Source: Lachnospiraceae bacterium
Lineage (GTDB): Bacteria > Bacillota > Clostridia > Lachnospirales > Lachnospiraceae
Reading direction: 5' to 3'
NCBI GenBank assembly: GCA_017427685.1
Contig: JAFRSH010000018.1
Span: forward strand, 124,001 to 188,000
DNA: 64,000 nucleotides
Shown piece by piece: positions 26,251 to 35,055 of the stretch (position 1 is its first letter; every line of letters begins with the position of its first letter). The notes beneath the pieces are model-generated. The model saw only the letters and a list, made by a program, of their open reading frames with translations, made no database searches and was not told the origin of the DNA. A program made the translations under genes and the position numbers.

Positions 26251-27969
26251 TCAGTCAAGAGCCTTAACGAGTTTCTCGAGTGCTGCAAGTGCTGCATCGG
26301 GAAGCTTGTCGTAGCCTTCCTTCTTCTCAGCGAAGCCCTTAACGGCGTCAACTCTGGTCTGAAGAGAAGCCTTAAGCTGAGCCTTGTAATCAGCGTCGTT
26401 AAAGTCAGGTGTGAAGTCGCCTGTCTTGCCTGACCAGTCGTTCATGATCTCGATGTCCTCAAAAGGTCCCCACTGCTCGAACTTGCCCTTGCCTTCAACG
26501 ATGGTCTCAAGGATGCCGAGTGTGTCTTCCTTCTGGCACTTCTTGCCCATGAAGTCACCGGTGTTAACGATGTAGCATGCAACGTTCTTCTCATCAACGA
26601 GCTTGTAGAACTTCTCGTAGTCGTTGGCAAGAGGATATGTTCTGAAAGGATTTGCGTAAGGTACGATACGGATAGCGTTCATATCTGTTCCGGCCTTAAC
26701 ACGCTCTGCGCTCGATGTCTTGGTTGCAAGTGTAGCGCCCATAACAGCTGCAAGAGCCGAGCCCTTAAGCTTAACGATGGGAGGAAGTGTAGGATCCTTC
26801 ATGATCCAGAAGATAGCGTTAACGGGGCTGTCGATCTTGTCAACGCGGTTGGGTGACCAAAGCTTTGACTTGATAGCACGGCCGTTACCGTTACGGATAT
26901 CCTCGGTTACAAGCTGGATCTTGCCATCCTCATCCATTGTACATGAGCAGTTCTGAACTGTAAGGAGGTACTTGTTGTCAGGACAGCCTGTAGGATAATC
27001 GTTTGTCTTATCAAAATATGTAGGCTCAAGTGCGATAGAAGCACATGTGTCTGAGTTGATGATGAATGCGTCATCATGAAGAACCTTGATGCCGCCGAAC
27101 TGGTCGTACTTTCCGCCATGCTTAGCATGTGTAAGAGTAGACTTTCCTGATCCCGAAAGACCGTATACGGAAGCAACGAACTTCTTGCCGCCCTCAAGTG
27201 AGTACTCCTTCTGTCCGCCGTGGCAGGATGCGTAACCGTTGCGGTTTGCAAGTGCCCATGCCATGGTAAGTGTGCCCTTCTTGTGCTCGCCGAAGTACTT
27301 CATACCAAGGATAGCTGCGCAGTTAGCGTTTGTATCGAAGTAGCAAAGTGTAAGATCATCGCTTAAGCAGCTGTAATCAACATCGGGAGCGGGTACGGGT
27401 GCCCACTGGGGATCCGAGAAGATGTAGATGTCGGGCTCGTTGCCGTCAGCGATGGGCTTGGACTCTTTGTACATCTTGTTGTAGCTGTCTGACATGTACT
27501 GGAAGTTGAGCATCCAGTTGTAGAGAAGATTCTCCTCGCCTTCGGGAATAAGAAGGTGAGCCTTTGCCATGAACTCGGGATCAAGTCCAACGTAGCAGGT
27601 TGCATGGTACATCTTCTTCCAACGTGTCTTGTAGATAGCGTCCATGATAACCTTGTCGAGCTTCTTCTCATCCACACCGGGCTCGCCCTTGATACGACGT
27701 GCTACAGCATAGCGGCCTGTAACAGCACCGTCGTTGAAAAGGAGAACCTTGGCATCGGAATCAAGACCGAACTCTTCACCTCTGTAGATGGGCATATCGG
27801 TAACGACTGTTCCGGGTGAATTCTTAGCAAGGTTGTAAGCTTCCTTTAATGTGTTGACCTTAACTACGTTGTTGCCGTAGAAAGCTGCTTCAATGATCGA
27901 ACGGGTTGTTGAGAAACCAACTTTTCCCTTGCCGATCTCGCTAATTTTGTACATAGCTTTTGTTGACAT
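26251..27969 (-). CDS. pckA: Phosphoenolpyruvate carboxykinase (ATP)
   Basis: This 572-residue enzyme interconverts oxaloacetate plus ATP and PEP plus CO2; in anaerobic fibre degraders it commonly runs toward oxaloacetate for succinate formation and ATP gain. The P-loop is GLSGSGKST (about 270-278) and the metal-binding HDD follows near residue 298. The N-terminal region has the substrate Arg (TRSIIEAAF, RGEEFGLD). The protein is somewhat longer than the usual ~530-540 residues because of a Lys/Ala-rich C-terminal tail. The ATG follows AGGAGG and a consensus promoter lies at 28057-28085. Confidence 0.95.
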   Translation of the reverse strand: MSTKAMYKISEIGKGKVGFSTTRSIIEAAFYGNNVVKVNTLKEAYNLAKNSPGTVVTDMPIYRGEEFGLDSDAKVLLFNDGAVTGRYAVARRIKGEPGVDEKKLDKVIMDAIYKTRWKKMYHATCYVGLDPEFMAKAHLLIPEGEENLLYNWMLNFQYMSDSYNKMYKESKPIADGNEPDIYIFSDPQWAPVPAPDVDYSCLSDDLTLCYFDTNANCAAILGMKYFGEHKKGTLTMAWALANRNGYASCHGGQKEYSLEGGKKFVASVYGLSGSGKSTLTHAKHGGKYDQFGGIKVLHDDAFIINSDTCASIALEPTYFDKTNDYPTGCPDNKYLLTVQNCSCTMDEDGKIQLVTEDIRNGNGRAIKSKLWSPNRVDKIDSPVNAIFWIMKDPTLPPIVKLKGSALAAVMGATLATKTSSAERVKAGTDMNAIRIVPYANPFRTYPLANDYEKFYKLVDEKNVACYIVNTGDFMGKKCQKEDTLGILETIVEGKGKFEQWGPFEDIEIMNDWSGKTGDFTPDFNDADYKAQLKASLQTRVDAVKGFAEKKEGYDKLPDAALAALEKLVKALD

Positions 27970-28056
27970 TGAGAAACCTCCTGTTAGATATGTTTTGTTC
28001 TATGAATACCGGTTGAGCGAATTACTCCCGGCTAATCCAAAATTCATGCGGTTACG

Positions 28057-28085
28057 AGTATAGAGCATAGCGTGTCAAATGTCAA
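28057..28085 (-). promoter_or_regulatory. pckA sigma-A promoter
   Basis: The minus strand has -35 TTGACA (28080-28085), a 17-bp spacer and -10 TATACT (28057-28062), about 88 nt before the start. Confidence 0.8.
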
Positions 28086-28144
28086 TCAAAACTACCCATG
28101 CAAACATTCTTTCTCAATACACGGATATAATGCAAACACTCCTG

Positions 28145-29287
28145 TTATACGATCTCGTTGTAACTTCCCAAGTAATCGAACTTGTCGCACAGGCTCGCGA
28201 TCTCGGAAAGCATCCTTACGAAATCGGGTGAATAAACGCTCTTTTCGATATCAAAGTAGAACATGAACTCGAAGCTCTTGTCGGGGAGCGGACGGCTCTC
28301 GAGCTTGGTCAGGTTGACACCGAATGCGTAGAAACGGGCAAGGAGCTTGCAAAGGGCTCCGGGTGTATGCGAGGTGACGGCCATGATACTCGTCCTGTCG
28401 GCACCGGGGTAGATCTCGAGTTCACGGGAGATGCAGATGAAGCGTGTGAAGTTGTTATTGCTGTCCTGGATGTTGTCCTTGAGGCTCTCGAGCCCGTAAA
28501 GCTCGGCGCAACGATGCGAGCAGATCGCCGCGATATCCCTGCGGTCCGATTCTTTAACTGCTTTTGCGGCAGCAGCGGTGTTCTCATATACGGTAACCTT
28601 GACATTGCCGAGGCTCTTGATGAACTCACTGCTCTGATTGATCGCCTGTTCGTGGGAGATGATCTCCTTGATCTCGGAAAGCTTTGTGCCCTTCTTTGCA
28701 ACAAGGCAGTGCTCAACCTTGATCCGGATCGAGCGCACGATACTGAAACGATGCTTCATCATAAGGTCATACACCTTGTTTACCGAACCGGCGGTGCTGT
28801 TTTCAATAGGAAGAACTCCGTACTTGCACAGGCCCTTTTCGATCGCGGTGAAGACAGCATTGAAGTTCTCGAAGTACATGATACCGGGGAGATTAAAGAG
28901 TCTCTCGCACGCGATCTGGGAGAATGCACCCTCTACGCCCTGGCAAGCGATCATGGCACGCTCGGGGAACTCCTTGGGAGTCTTTTCGATCGCTTCGAGG
29001 ATCTTAGTCTCAAGCTCGCCCGTTGCGGCAAGTGAGCGTGACTGGTAAGCCTTGCTCAGATCGAAGATTGTGGAGTAAAGCTGTGAGGTATAGCGCTGAA
29101 GATCCTCCTCAACAAGACCCGATACTTCGTAAAGCTTCTCGCGCTCTCTGGCCGGATCGGAAAGAGGCATCCCGTTCTGTGCCTTGTACTCACCGATCTC
29201 CTTGCAGACCTCGAGTCTCTGTCTGAAAAGCTCCACGAGCTGTTTGTCGATCCCGTCGATCTTTGTTCTGTAATCCTTAAGATTCAT
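28145..29287 (-). CDS. pheA: Bifunctional chorismate mutase / prephenate dehydratase
   Basis: This 380-residue enzyme makes phenylpyruvate from chorismate for phenylalanine synthesis. Residues 1-90 form an AroQ-type chorismate mutase (RTKIDGIDKQLVELFRQRL). Residues about 108-290 form the dehydratase (ACQGVEGAFS, GVLPIENSTAGSV, NFTRF) and residues about 295-380 the ACT domain that binds Phe (TPGALCKLL, ESRPL) for feedback inhibition. The ATG at 29287 follows CAGGAGG. The stop of a 46-residue leader frame overlaps this start and a U-tailed hairpin lies in that leader, suggesting attenuation. Confidence 0.95.
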   Translation of the reverse strand: MNLKDYRTKIDGIDKQLVELFRQRLEVCKEIGEYKAQNGMPLSDPAREREKLYEVSGLVEEDLQRYTSQLYSTIFDLSKAYQSRSLAATGELETKILEAIEKTPKEFPERAMIACQGVEGAFSQIACERLFNLPGIMYFENFNAVFTAIEKGLCKYGVLPIENSTAGSVNKVYDLMMKHRFSIVRSIRIKVEHCLVAKKGTKLSEIKEIISHEQAINQSSEFIKSLGNVKVTVYENTAAAAKAVKESDRRDIAAICSHRCAELYGLESLKDNIQDSNNNFTRFICISRELEIYPGADRTSIMAVTSHTPGALCKLLARFYAFGVNLTKLESRPLPDKSFEFMFYFDIEKSVYSPDFVRMLSEIASLCDKFDYLGSYNEIV

Positions 29288-29424
29288 AGTTCTTCCTCCT
29301 GAAATTTTCTCTGTTTCTGATCCGGTACCGGTGACAGAGCCCTCCGGACGCATCCGATCAGTTTCGGATCGGTAAAAAAATAACTGTCCAGCACGCTCTG
29401 TACTGCACAGTCCCGATAACTCAT
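29284..29424 (-). CDS. Possible 46-residue pheA leader peptide
   Basis: A short frame starts at an ATG with no clear ribosome site and ends at a TGA that overlaps the pheA ATG. It contains Tyr-Phe-Phe codons exactly at the U-run of the hairpin at 29374-29411. The arrangement would suit transcription attenuation coupled to Phe supply, but two Phe codons are few and the frame could be chance. Confidence 0.3.
   Translation of the reverse strand: MSYRDCAVQSVLDSYFFTDPKLIGCVRRALSPVPDQKQRKFQEEEL
29374..29411 (-). promoter_or_regulatory. U-tailed hairpin in the pheA leader (candidate attenuator)
   Basis: On the minus strand ACTGTgCAG pairs with CTGgACAGT around an 11-nt loop and is followed by TA and seven T residues, about 90 nt before the pheA start. 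The previous gene already has its own terminator at 29455-29480, so this second one is likely regulatory. Confidence 0.55.
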
Positions 29425-29446
29425 TATTATGTGAAATCAGTCTACA

Positions 29447-29480
29447 GCACAAAAGCCTTTAGATCGTTGTTGCTAAAGGC
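29447..29480 (-). terminator. Terminator of the EAL gene
   Basis: An 8-bp perfect stem (GCCTTTAG / CTAAAGGC) with a 10-nt loop is followed on the minus strand by TTTTGTGC. Confidence 0.75.
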
Positions 29481-29616
29481 GAAGAAAAAGCTGTAGCTTG
29501 TAAATGAACGTCCTCTCATGGTGACTCCCGATTTCATACATTTTGATTTCTTGTTTAATATACATCGCGGCCGTTCCTTAGTCAAGCACGATTTTCGCTG
29601 TCCGGACGGTACAGGA

Positions 29617-31548
29617 TCATCCCGCTTTCGAAATGAGCGAAACGAATTCATCACTCGGTACGGGCCGCGAGAAGTAGTAGCCCTGGATGAAATCGATGTT
29701 CTCGGAGCGCATGGACTCGAGCTCGTGCTCGCTTTCGATACCCTCGGCCACGACATGAAGTCCGAGGTCGTGTGCCATCTTGACAGTGGTGGAAACAACG
29801 TGCTTTGCCTTGTTCTCGACGAAGTAAGCCTTGATCATGTCCATATCGAGCTTGATTATGGATACGGGCATCTCAACAACGTACATAAGATTGCTCTGGC
29901 CCTTGCCGAAGTCGTCGAGCGAGAACGAAACGCCGTGCTCGAGGAAGAGCTTCATCGTGTCGAGAAGAGTGTTCTTGGCTTCGATCGAGGCGGTCTCGGT
30001 GATCTCGAGGTTGATCTTGGCGGGATCCACGCCGTAGCGTGATGTGATCTCAACGAACTTGTCAAAGAGGTCAGCCTGCTTGAACTGCGCTACCGAAAGA
30101 TTGACTTCGATATAGTCGAGAGTATCGCAGACCTCCTTCTGTTTGGAGAGAAGTGCGCAGACCTTCTCGAGGACGCGGTCACCGATCCTGATGATCAGAC
30201 CGGTATCCTCGGCTACGGGGATAAACTCGCCGGGTGATATGAGCGAACCGTCCGCACGTCTGATACGCGCGAGTGCCTCACACGAGACGTAGCAGTTACG
30301 CTCCGTGGAAAAGATGGGCTGGTAGTATACCTCAAGTCTGTCCTCGTCGAGAGCGCTTCTGATCTCGGCCGCAACTTCATGGTAACGGTAGTACTTTCTG
30401 AGGTGGTCATCGTCCACGTTCAGGATGGCGAGACTCGCTGTCGATGCTGACGCCTCACGGGTCATGTGGATCAGTGAGAACAGAGCGTCCGAATTCTTGA
30501 CGAGCGTACAGTCGGGAAGAGTCACAACAGACACCTTCGCCTTGGTACGGGAACGTTCCTTGGCGATACGCGCGAGTTTGGCGCGGTAATAATCACGGTA
30601 CTCGGTAACGACCTTCTGCGCGATATCCTTGTTCCTCGAGAGCATAACGAGCTCGTTCTCTATGTTCTTGTATACCGTGATGTTCTTGTAGCGACGCAGG
30701 AATGTCGCCGTGTTCATCATAATGTTCGAAGATGTTCCGAGCGCCTCATCAGTCAGCGTATCTTCAAAATAGAAGGATGTCACGCAGTAATCCTCGGATC
30801 TTTCAAAGACCTGATCAAGGAACAGCAGGAGTGCGTGGGAATTAAAACAGCCCACACGCTTATCGTGCAACGAGGCGGGGTTCTCGAGCAGGAAGAAGAG
30901 GATCAGCACACCGAGCATCATGGAGAAACCGATGATAAGAAGGTATGAATTAAGGAACTGGACTGTTGCGGTGACAAGCCACAGAGCCATCCACGACGAG
31001 GTCGCGATAAAGCGGCGCTTGTTGAGCTTGTCGCGCTTTGTAAGGATCATGTAGATCGTCGTGAGTATATATATGAAGGCAAATACGTAAGTAACCGTGG
31101 TTGCGGGGCCCATGCTGTATACGATTCTGTCCTTGTGGTACCAGGAAATGGGTGTGACGAGGACCGCGAGGGCCTGGATGGGCAGTATGATAAATACTAT
31201 CCGGATGACCTTGTGATACTTCGCTTCCGGCAGCAACTCGGTCAGGATATAGTCAAGGCCGGCGAAAGCCATACATATGACGGAAGCGAGGTAGAACTTA
31301 CACGAAGCTTCAACGAGCCCGGACGGGAGGACGTCATCGTTGCAGATGAAAACGACGGAGATTATGTCGAGGAGCAGGCAGACGAAAGCTCCGATCAGGA
31401 TCCTGGCAAACACGCGCTCGGTAAAAAGGCCGATCTTCCTGCTGCAGAAGAAGAACAGCATGATCAAAACTATGACAAGTATCGAGCTTGTCTGGATCTG
31501 AATATTGTAGCTCACGTCGTAATCCGCCTTTCGCACATAATATCCCAC
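29617..31548 (-). CDS. Membrane c-di-GMP phosphodiesterase (EAL domain)
   Basis: This 643-residue protein has about seven N-terminal TM helices (residues about 10-225), a linker with a degenerate GGDEF-like segment lacking the GGDEF motif (about 235-385) and an intact EAL domain (about 390-640). Catalytic residues appear in CEALAR (EAL), EVNLS, LEITET, SLDDFGKG, IKLDMDM and AEGIESEHE. It should hydrolyse c-di-GMP to pGpG in response to a membrane signal and thereby favour motility; the flagellin island begins on the opposite strand just beyond it. A sigma-A promoter is at 31561-31589. Confidence 0.9.
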   Translation of the reverse strand: MGYYVRKADYDVSYNIQIQTSSILVIVLIMLFFFCSRKIGLFTERVFARILIGAFVCLLLDIISVVFICNDDVLPSGLVEASCKFYLASVICMAFAGLDYILTELLPEAKYHKVIRIVFIILPIQALAVLVTPISWYHKDRIVYSMGPATTVTYVFAFIYILTTIYMILTKRDKLNKRRFIATSSWMALWLVTATVQFLNSYLLIIGFSMMLGVLILFFLLENPASLHDKRVGCFNSHALLLFLDQVFERSEDYCVTSFYFEDTLTDEALGTSSNIMMNTATFLRRYKNITVYKNIENELVMLSRNKDIAQKVVTEYRDYYRAKLARIAKERSRTKAKVSVVTLPDCTLVKNSDALFSLIHMTREASASTASLAILNVDDDHLRKYYRYHEVAAEIRSALDEDRLEVYYQPIFSTERNCYVSCEALARIRRADGSLISPGEFIPVAEDTGLIIRIGDRVLEKVCALLSKQKEVCDTLDYIEVNLSVAQFKQADLFDKFVEITSRYGVDPAKINLEITETASIEAKNTLLDTMKLFLEHGVSFSLDDFGKGQSNLMYVVEMPVSIIKLDMDMIKAYFVENKAKHVVSTTVKMAHDLGLHVVAEGIESEHELESMRSENIDFIQGYYFSRPVPSDEFVSLISKAG

Positions 31549-31560
31549 TATTTATTAATT

Positions 31561-31589
31561 ATCATACCATTAGAATTGCGAAAATTCAA
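31561..31589 (-). promoter_or_regulatory. EAL gene promoter
   Basis: The minus strand shows -35 TTGAAT (31584-31589), a 17-bp spacer and -10 TATGAT (31561-31566), 13 nt before the start codon, so the leader is very short. The rest of the 31549-31910 gap holds the opposing sigma-D promoter and otherwise nothing I can name. Confidence 0.6.
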
Positions 31590-31742
31590 GCATATCAATT
31601 AAGAGAAATGCATATTCCGCTCCACAAATCGAAACTTTTTCGTAATGACAAATAAATTCGTGAACCCTTGATTTTAAAGGGAAAACAGTCGTTTTCGGAC
31701 GGCAGAGCGACCCGGAATGCAAGAAATAATGCAAACTCGCCG

Positions 31743-31770
31743 TTAAGTATTCGCTCGTTCTTTCCGATAA
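31743..31770 (+). promoter_or_regulatory. Sigma-D (FliA-type) flagellar promoter
   Basis: TTAAG at 31743-31747, a 15-nt spacer and TCCGATAA at 31763-31770 match the sigma-28 consensus (TAAA, N15, GCCGATAA) at most positions. It would drive the FliK-like gene and flagellin downstream. Confidence 0.7.
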
Positions 31771-31910
31771 TATAAGCATAGGGAACACGCAAAACAAACC
31801 GATTCCCAAATTTTAAAAGCAGGCACGGATGCCGAAGCGTTATATGCCCCGCAATACGGGTCGGAAGGAGCTGACCCCGCGTTTAAGGGCCTGTGGAGGT
31901 CGTGCCTATT

Positions 31911-34900
31911 ATGAGGATCAATCAGGACAACAATATATACAATGCTCCCGATGCTTCCTTCCTTTTAGTACAGGAAGATTCTTTTTCCCGTCTCGAAGAA
32001 GGCGATATCATCACAGGCGTAATATCGCAGAACGGCTCATCACCCATGATCCGCTTCGACGAGATCGGCAAAGAGATACCCGCATCCTCCGACGCGTACA
32101 GATACAGCCCCGTCGGCGAGAAGCACGCTTTCCGTGTTGAAAAAGGTAACGGCAAGCTCTCTCTTAAGGATCTCGGTGTTGTGAACGAGAACTCTCCCGC
32201 AAGCGCACCCGTTACGGATCCGAGAGACACTTCCCTCCTTCAGCTCACAAACGACTTCAGAGAGACCATGAAGGACATCGAATCGGACGAGACAAAAACC
32301 AACGGTTCGATCAGCGAGGATGAAGCAAACGAGATCGCAGTTGAAGGCTTCGATCTTGAGGACTTCAAGGCAGAGCGTCTTATGAGAGCTCTTGAGAGGA
32401 TCCGCAATAATCGTGAAGACAGATCCGAGAGTCTTGACAAGCAGGTCGAGACGATCAGAGAAGATAAAAAGGCAGTCAAAAGACAGTCGGCCCGCAATGC
32501 GGCAAGCCGTTACGACGACACGGTACGCATGGCTGACAGGCTCTTCAGTGACAGTCCCGCCGTAACACCCGTCAGTGTCAACGCTTATTCCCCCGCCACC
32601 GACATCACGGCCGGAACCGCTGCCAAATTAACATACGACTACAATACTCATGTTTCGTATACCTCCCCCTCTTCTAACCCTGCCGATTCCGGGACAGCCT
32701 CAACCCCCAATGTCCCGGGAGAGAGCACGGTCGCAGGAGAGACACAGATCGACAATACCCTTGTTTTGAATACAACCCCCTCTTCTAACCCTGCCGATTC
32801 CGGGACAACCTCAACCCCCAATGTCCCGGGAGAAAGCACGGGAGTACAGACAGACAACAACCATGCTTTGAATATCTCCCTTTCCCATGCCGAAGCAGGG
32901 ACAGCCCCCTCTGTCCCTGATAGAAGCATGGTCATTGAAGTTCCCGGGGAAACAGTCTCAAACTTATCAAATGGGAACATCGAGCTCTCCCGCAACTCAA
33001 CCTGGAAGGAAATAACCTTCCAAATTCACATTGAAGAACAGCGTCTCCGCATGGCCGGCCCGGGCAGCAAAGCAGCCCTCGACCTCGGAGCTACGGTTGA
33101 CTTTGCCTCGACCGAGGCAAGGATCTCATCGCTTCGCCAAATGCTCACCACCTTTATCGAAGATCTCTCCCGTGAATGGGATATCGACGCAGGTACACAG
33201 AACACCTACTTCTCACATGAAGTTACAGCCCGTATAGCAGTCGACACCCTCGTTACGGCAGCCGATATCGCAGACGCACCCGCATCCTTCTACCGTACAT
33301 CGATCTCGTTCGGCACGAGCATCACATTCGAGAAGCTCGGACAGACCGCAGCGGCAGAGGAAGCTTCGGTCACCCGCTCCGTAGTGACGATGAGCGCAAT
33401 CGCTTCCTACGACGCAGGAGCAACAGAGATCCGCGCCGACCTCGGAGATTCCATCAGGAAGGCATTCGATCATATCGACGAAGTTCTCACAGAGAACGAG
33501 CTGCCCGTGACCGACGCCAACAAGCGTGCAGTCCGCATCCTTGCTTCGGCAGGTATGGACGTCACAGCCGAATCGATCGAGAGCGTCAAGTACTACGATG
33601 CGAAGGTCATGGAAGTCGTTAACCGCATGACTCCCGCCGCAGTCCTCTCACTCATCAAGAGAGGCATCAACCCCTTAAAGGAAAGCATCGACTCCCTGAC
33701 GGAGCTTCTCGACGAAGACCCCGAACAGTCGCCTCTCTCCCGCGAAGAGCAGATCAGCTCCTTCCTCGTGAACCTTGAGGAAAAGGGCGACATCTCCGAG
33801 ACAGAGAGAGCAGCCTACATAAACATTTACAGACTCCTTTACACCATCAGCCGCGACGACTACGCAGCCATCGCCTCGGTACTCGCGGGCGGTCAGGACA
33901 TGACACTGAAGAACCTGCTCGCGGCACAGCGTTCCCGCAGGGACTCGGGAATGGACATAAAGATAGACGATTCTACCTCTGTAGTACGCAGTGACATAGT
34001 CAATTCGATCTCAGAAAACCTCGAAGCGGCCTTCGCTTACAACAAGCGCCTGACGAACGAGATCCTCTCCGAGACCGACCCCGACGTCACAGACAGAGCC
34101 CTCAGAGACAGCGCGGAGGACAACCGCTACGAAGAACTCACCCTCGAGGAAGTCGCGTTCAAGATGCGACAGGCCAAGGAAGAGCACACCGCTTCACCCG
34201 CAAAGGCACGCGAGCTTGTACGCTTCGTGATGAGCAGCTCTCCCGAATACAGGAGATTCCTCAAGAAGATCGGTGTCAGGGACAGCGTCAAGAACACCAT
34301 GGCACTCATCGACGGACTCTACGGTGACAACCTCTCGATCCCCGCAGGCGACAGCGCTTCGCTCGCTTCGGCCATGGAGAGCAAGGAAACTCTTGCCACA
34401 TATGCGTCAAAGCAACTCGCGGAGGCTGAGGAAGAGACGACCGGTGAGATCTTCCCCGCAGACAGCGCGGCAACCCAGGCGCCCACCGGAGTCCTCTCGG
34501 CACTCTCACGGTACGACCTGTTACGGGAGTTCACAAAGAAGGAACACTACCGATTCTCACTCGACAACGGATCGGGCAGCAACATAAACCTCACCTTCAT
34601 CCACGACCGCACGAACGCCGGAACGGTGAGCATACATATCGCGGATGAAAAGCTCGTAACAACGGCCGCCCTCACTGTCCGGAACACACCGGACAATCCC
34701 GCGGGCACACTGGCAGTGATCTACGGAAGCATCACATGCGAAAGCATTGAAGAAATAAGAGGCACGGAGAGACTCCTCAAGGTCTACACCTCACAGATGG
34801 AAAGCAGGAAGATAGACGCCTCGGGCATCACGGTCCGCTCGGGCGGGCTCGGAACACTCCAGCAGCTCACCGACCTCACCGGACTCGTCCCGGCAGGCTA

Positions 34901-35000
34901 CAGTCCTCCCGAGGAGGGAGCCGGCCCCGCTTCATCCGGAACACTTTACGAAGCAGCAAGGGTATTCGTGGAAATCTGGACCAACCCGCAACTTACCTGA
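31911..35000 (+). CDS. Large flagellar-locus protein with FliK-like ends (DUF6240-like)
   Basis: This 1029-residue acidic protein opens with LEEGDIITGVISQ and IRFDEIGKEI, and its C-terminal 160 residues (LNLTFIHDRTNAGTVSIHI) resemble the hook-length control domain of FliK. The centre is largely helical with an internal Ser/Pro/Thr-rich linker (about 245-350) carrying two 37-residue repeats. I recall similar large clostridial proteins beside flagellin under DUF6240; the link is from memory. The start is the ATG at 31911, after GGAGG. The sigma-D promoter and the flagellin gene 55 nt downstream support a flagellar role. Confidence 0.7.
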   Translation: MRINQDNNIYNAPDASFLLVQEDSFSRLEEGDIITGVISQNGSSPMIRFDEIGKEIPASSDAYRYSPVGEKHAFRVEKGNGKLSLKDLGVVNENSPASAPVTDPRDTSLLQLTNDFRETMKDIESDETKTNGSISEDEANEIAVEGFDLEDFKAERLMRALERIRNNREDRSESLDKQVETIREDKKAVKRQSARNAASRYDDTVRMADRLFSDSPAVTPVSVNAYSPATDITAGTAAKLTYDYNTHVSYTSPSSNPADSGTASTPNVPGESTVAGETQIDNTLVLNTTPSSNPADSGTTSTPNVPGESTGVQTDNNHALNISLSHAEAGTAPSVPDRSMVIEVPGETVSNLSNGNIELSRNSTWKEITFQIHIEEQRLRMAGPGSKAALDLGATVDFASTEARISSLRQMLTTFIEDLSREWDIDAGTQNTYFSHEVTARIAVDTLVTAADIADAPASFYRTSISFGTSITFEKLGQTAAAEEASVTRSVVTMSAIASYDAGATEIRADLGDSIRKAFDHIDEVLTENELPVTDANKRAVRILASAGMDVTAESIESVKYYDAKVMEVVNRMTPAAVLSLIKRGINPLKESIDSLTELLDEDPEQSPLSREEQISSFLVNLEEKGDISETERAAYINIYRLLYTISRDDYAAIASVLAGGQDMTLKNLLAAQRSRRDSGMDIKIDDSTSVVRSDIVNSISENLEAAFAYNKRLTNEILSETDPDVTDRALRDSAEDNRYEELTLEEVAFKMRQAKEEHTASPAKARELVRFVMSSSPEYRRFLKKIGVRDSVKNTMALIDGLYGDNLSIPAGDSASLASAMESKETLATYASKQLAEAEEETTGEIFPADSAATQAPTGVLSALSRYDLLREFTKKEHYRFSLDNGSGSNINLTFIHDRTNAGTVSIHIADEKLVTTAALTVRNTPDNPAGTLAVIYGSITCESIEEIRGTERLLKVYTSQMESRKIDASGITVRSGGLGTLQQLTDLTGLVPAGYSPPEEGAGPASSGTLYEAARVFVEIWTNPQLT
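32665..32841 (+). repeat. Two 66-bp direct repeats within the FliK-like gene
   Basis: Copies at 32665-32730 and 32776-32841 differ at two positions only and are 111 bp (37 codons) apart, giving repeated SSNPADSGT and STPNVPGEST peptide blocks in a disordered linker. A degraded third block follows in the protein (EAGTAPSVPDRS). Confidence 0.9.
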
Positions 35001-35055
35001 CACTTCGAGACATTACACAGACAAAAGGTTTTGATATAAACAGAAAGGAACGCAT

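Noticed and set aside
31570..31809. 79-codon minus-strand frame between the EAL and FliK-like genes
   Set aside because: It overlaps both the sigma-D promoter and the EAL promoter; composition is not protein-like.
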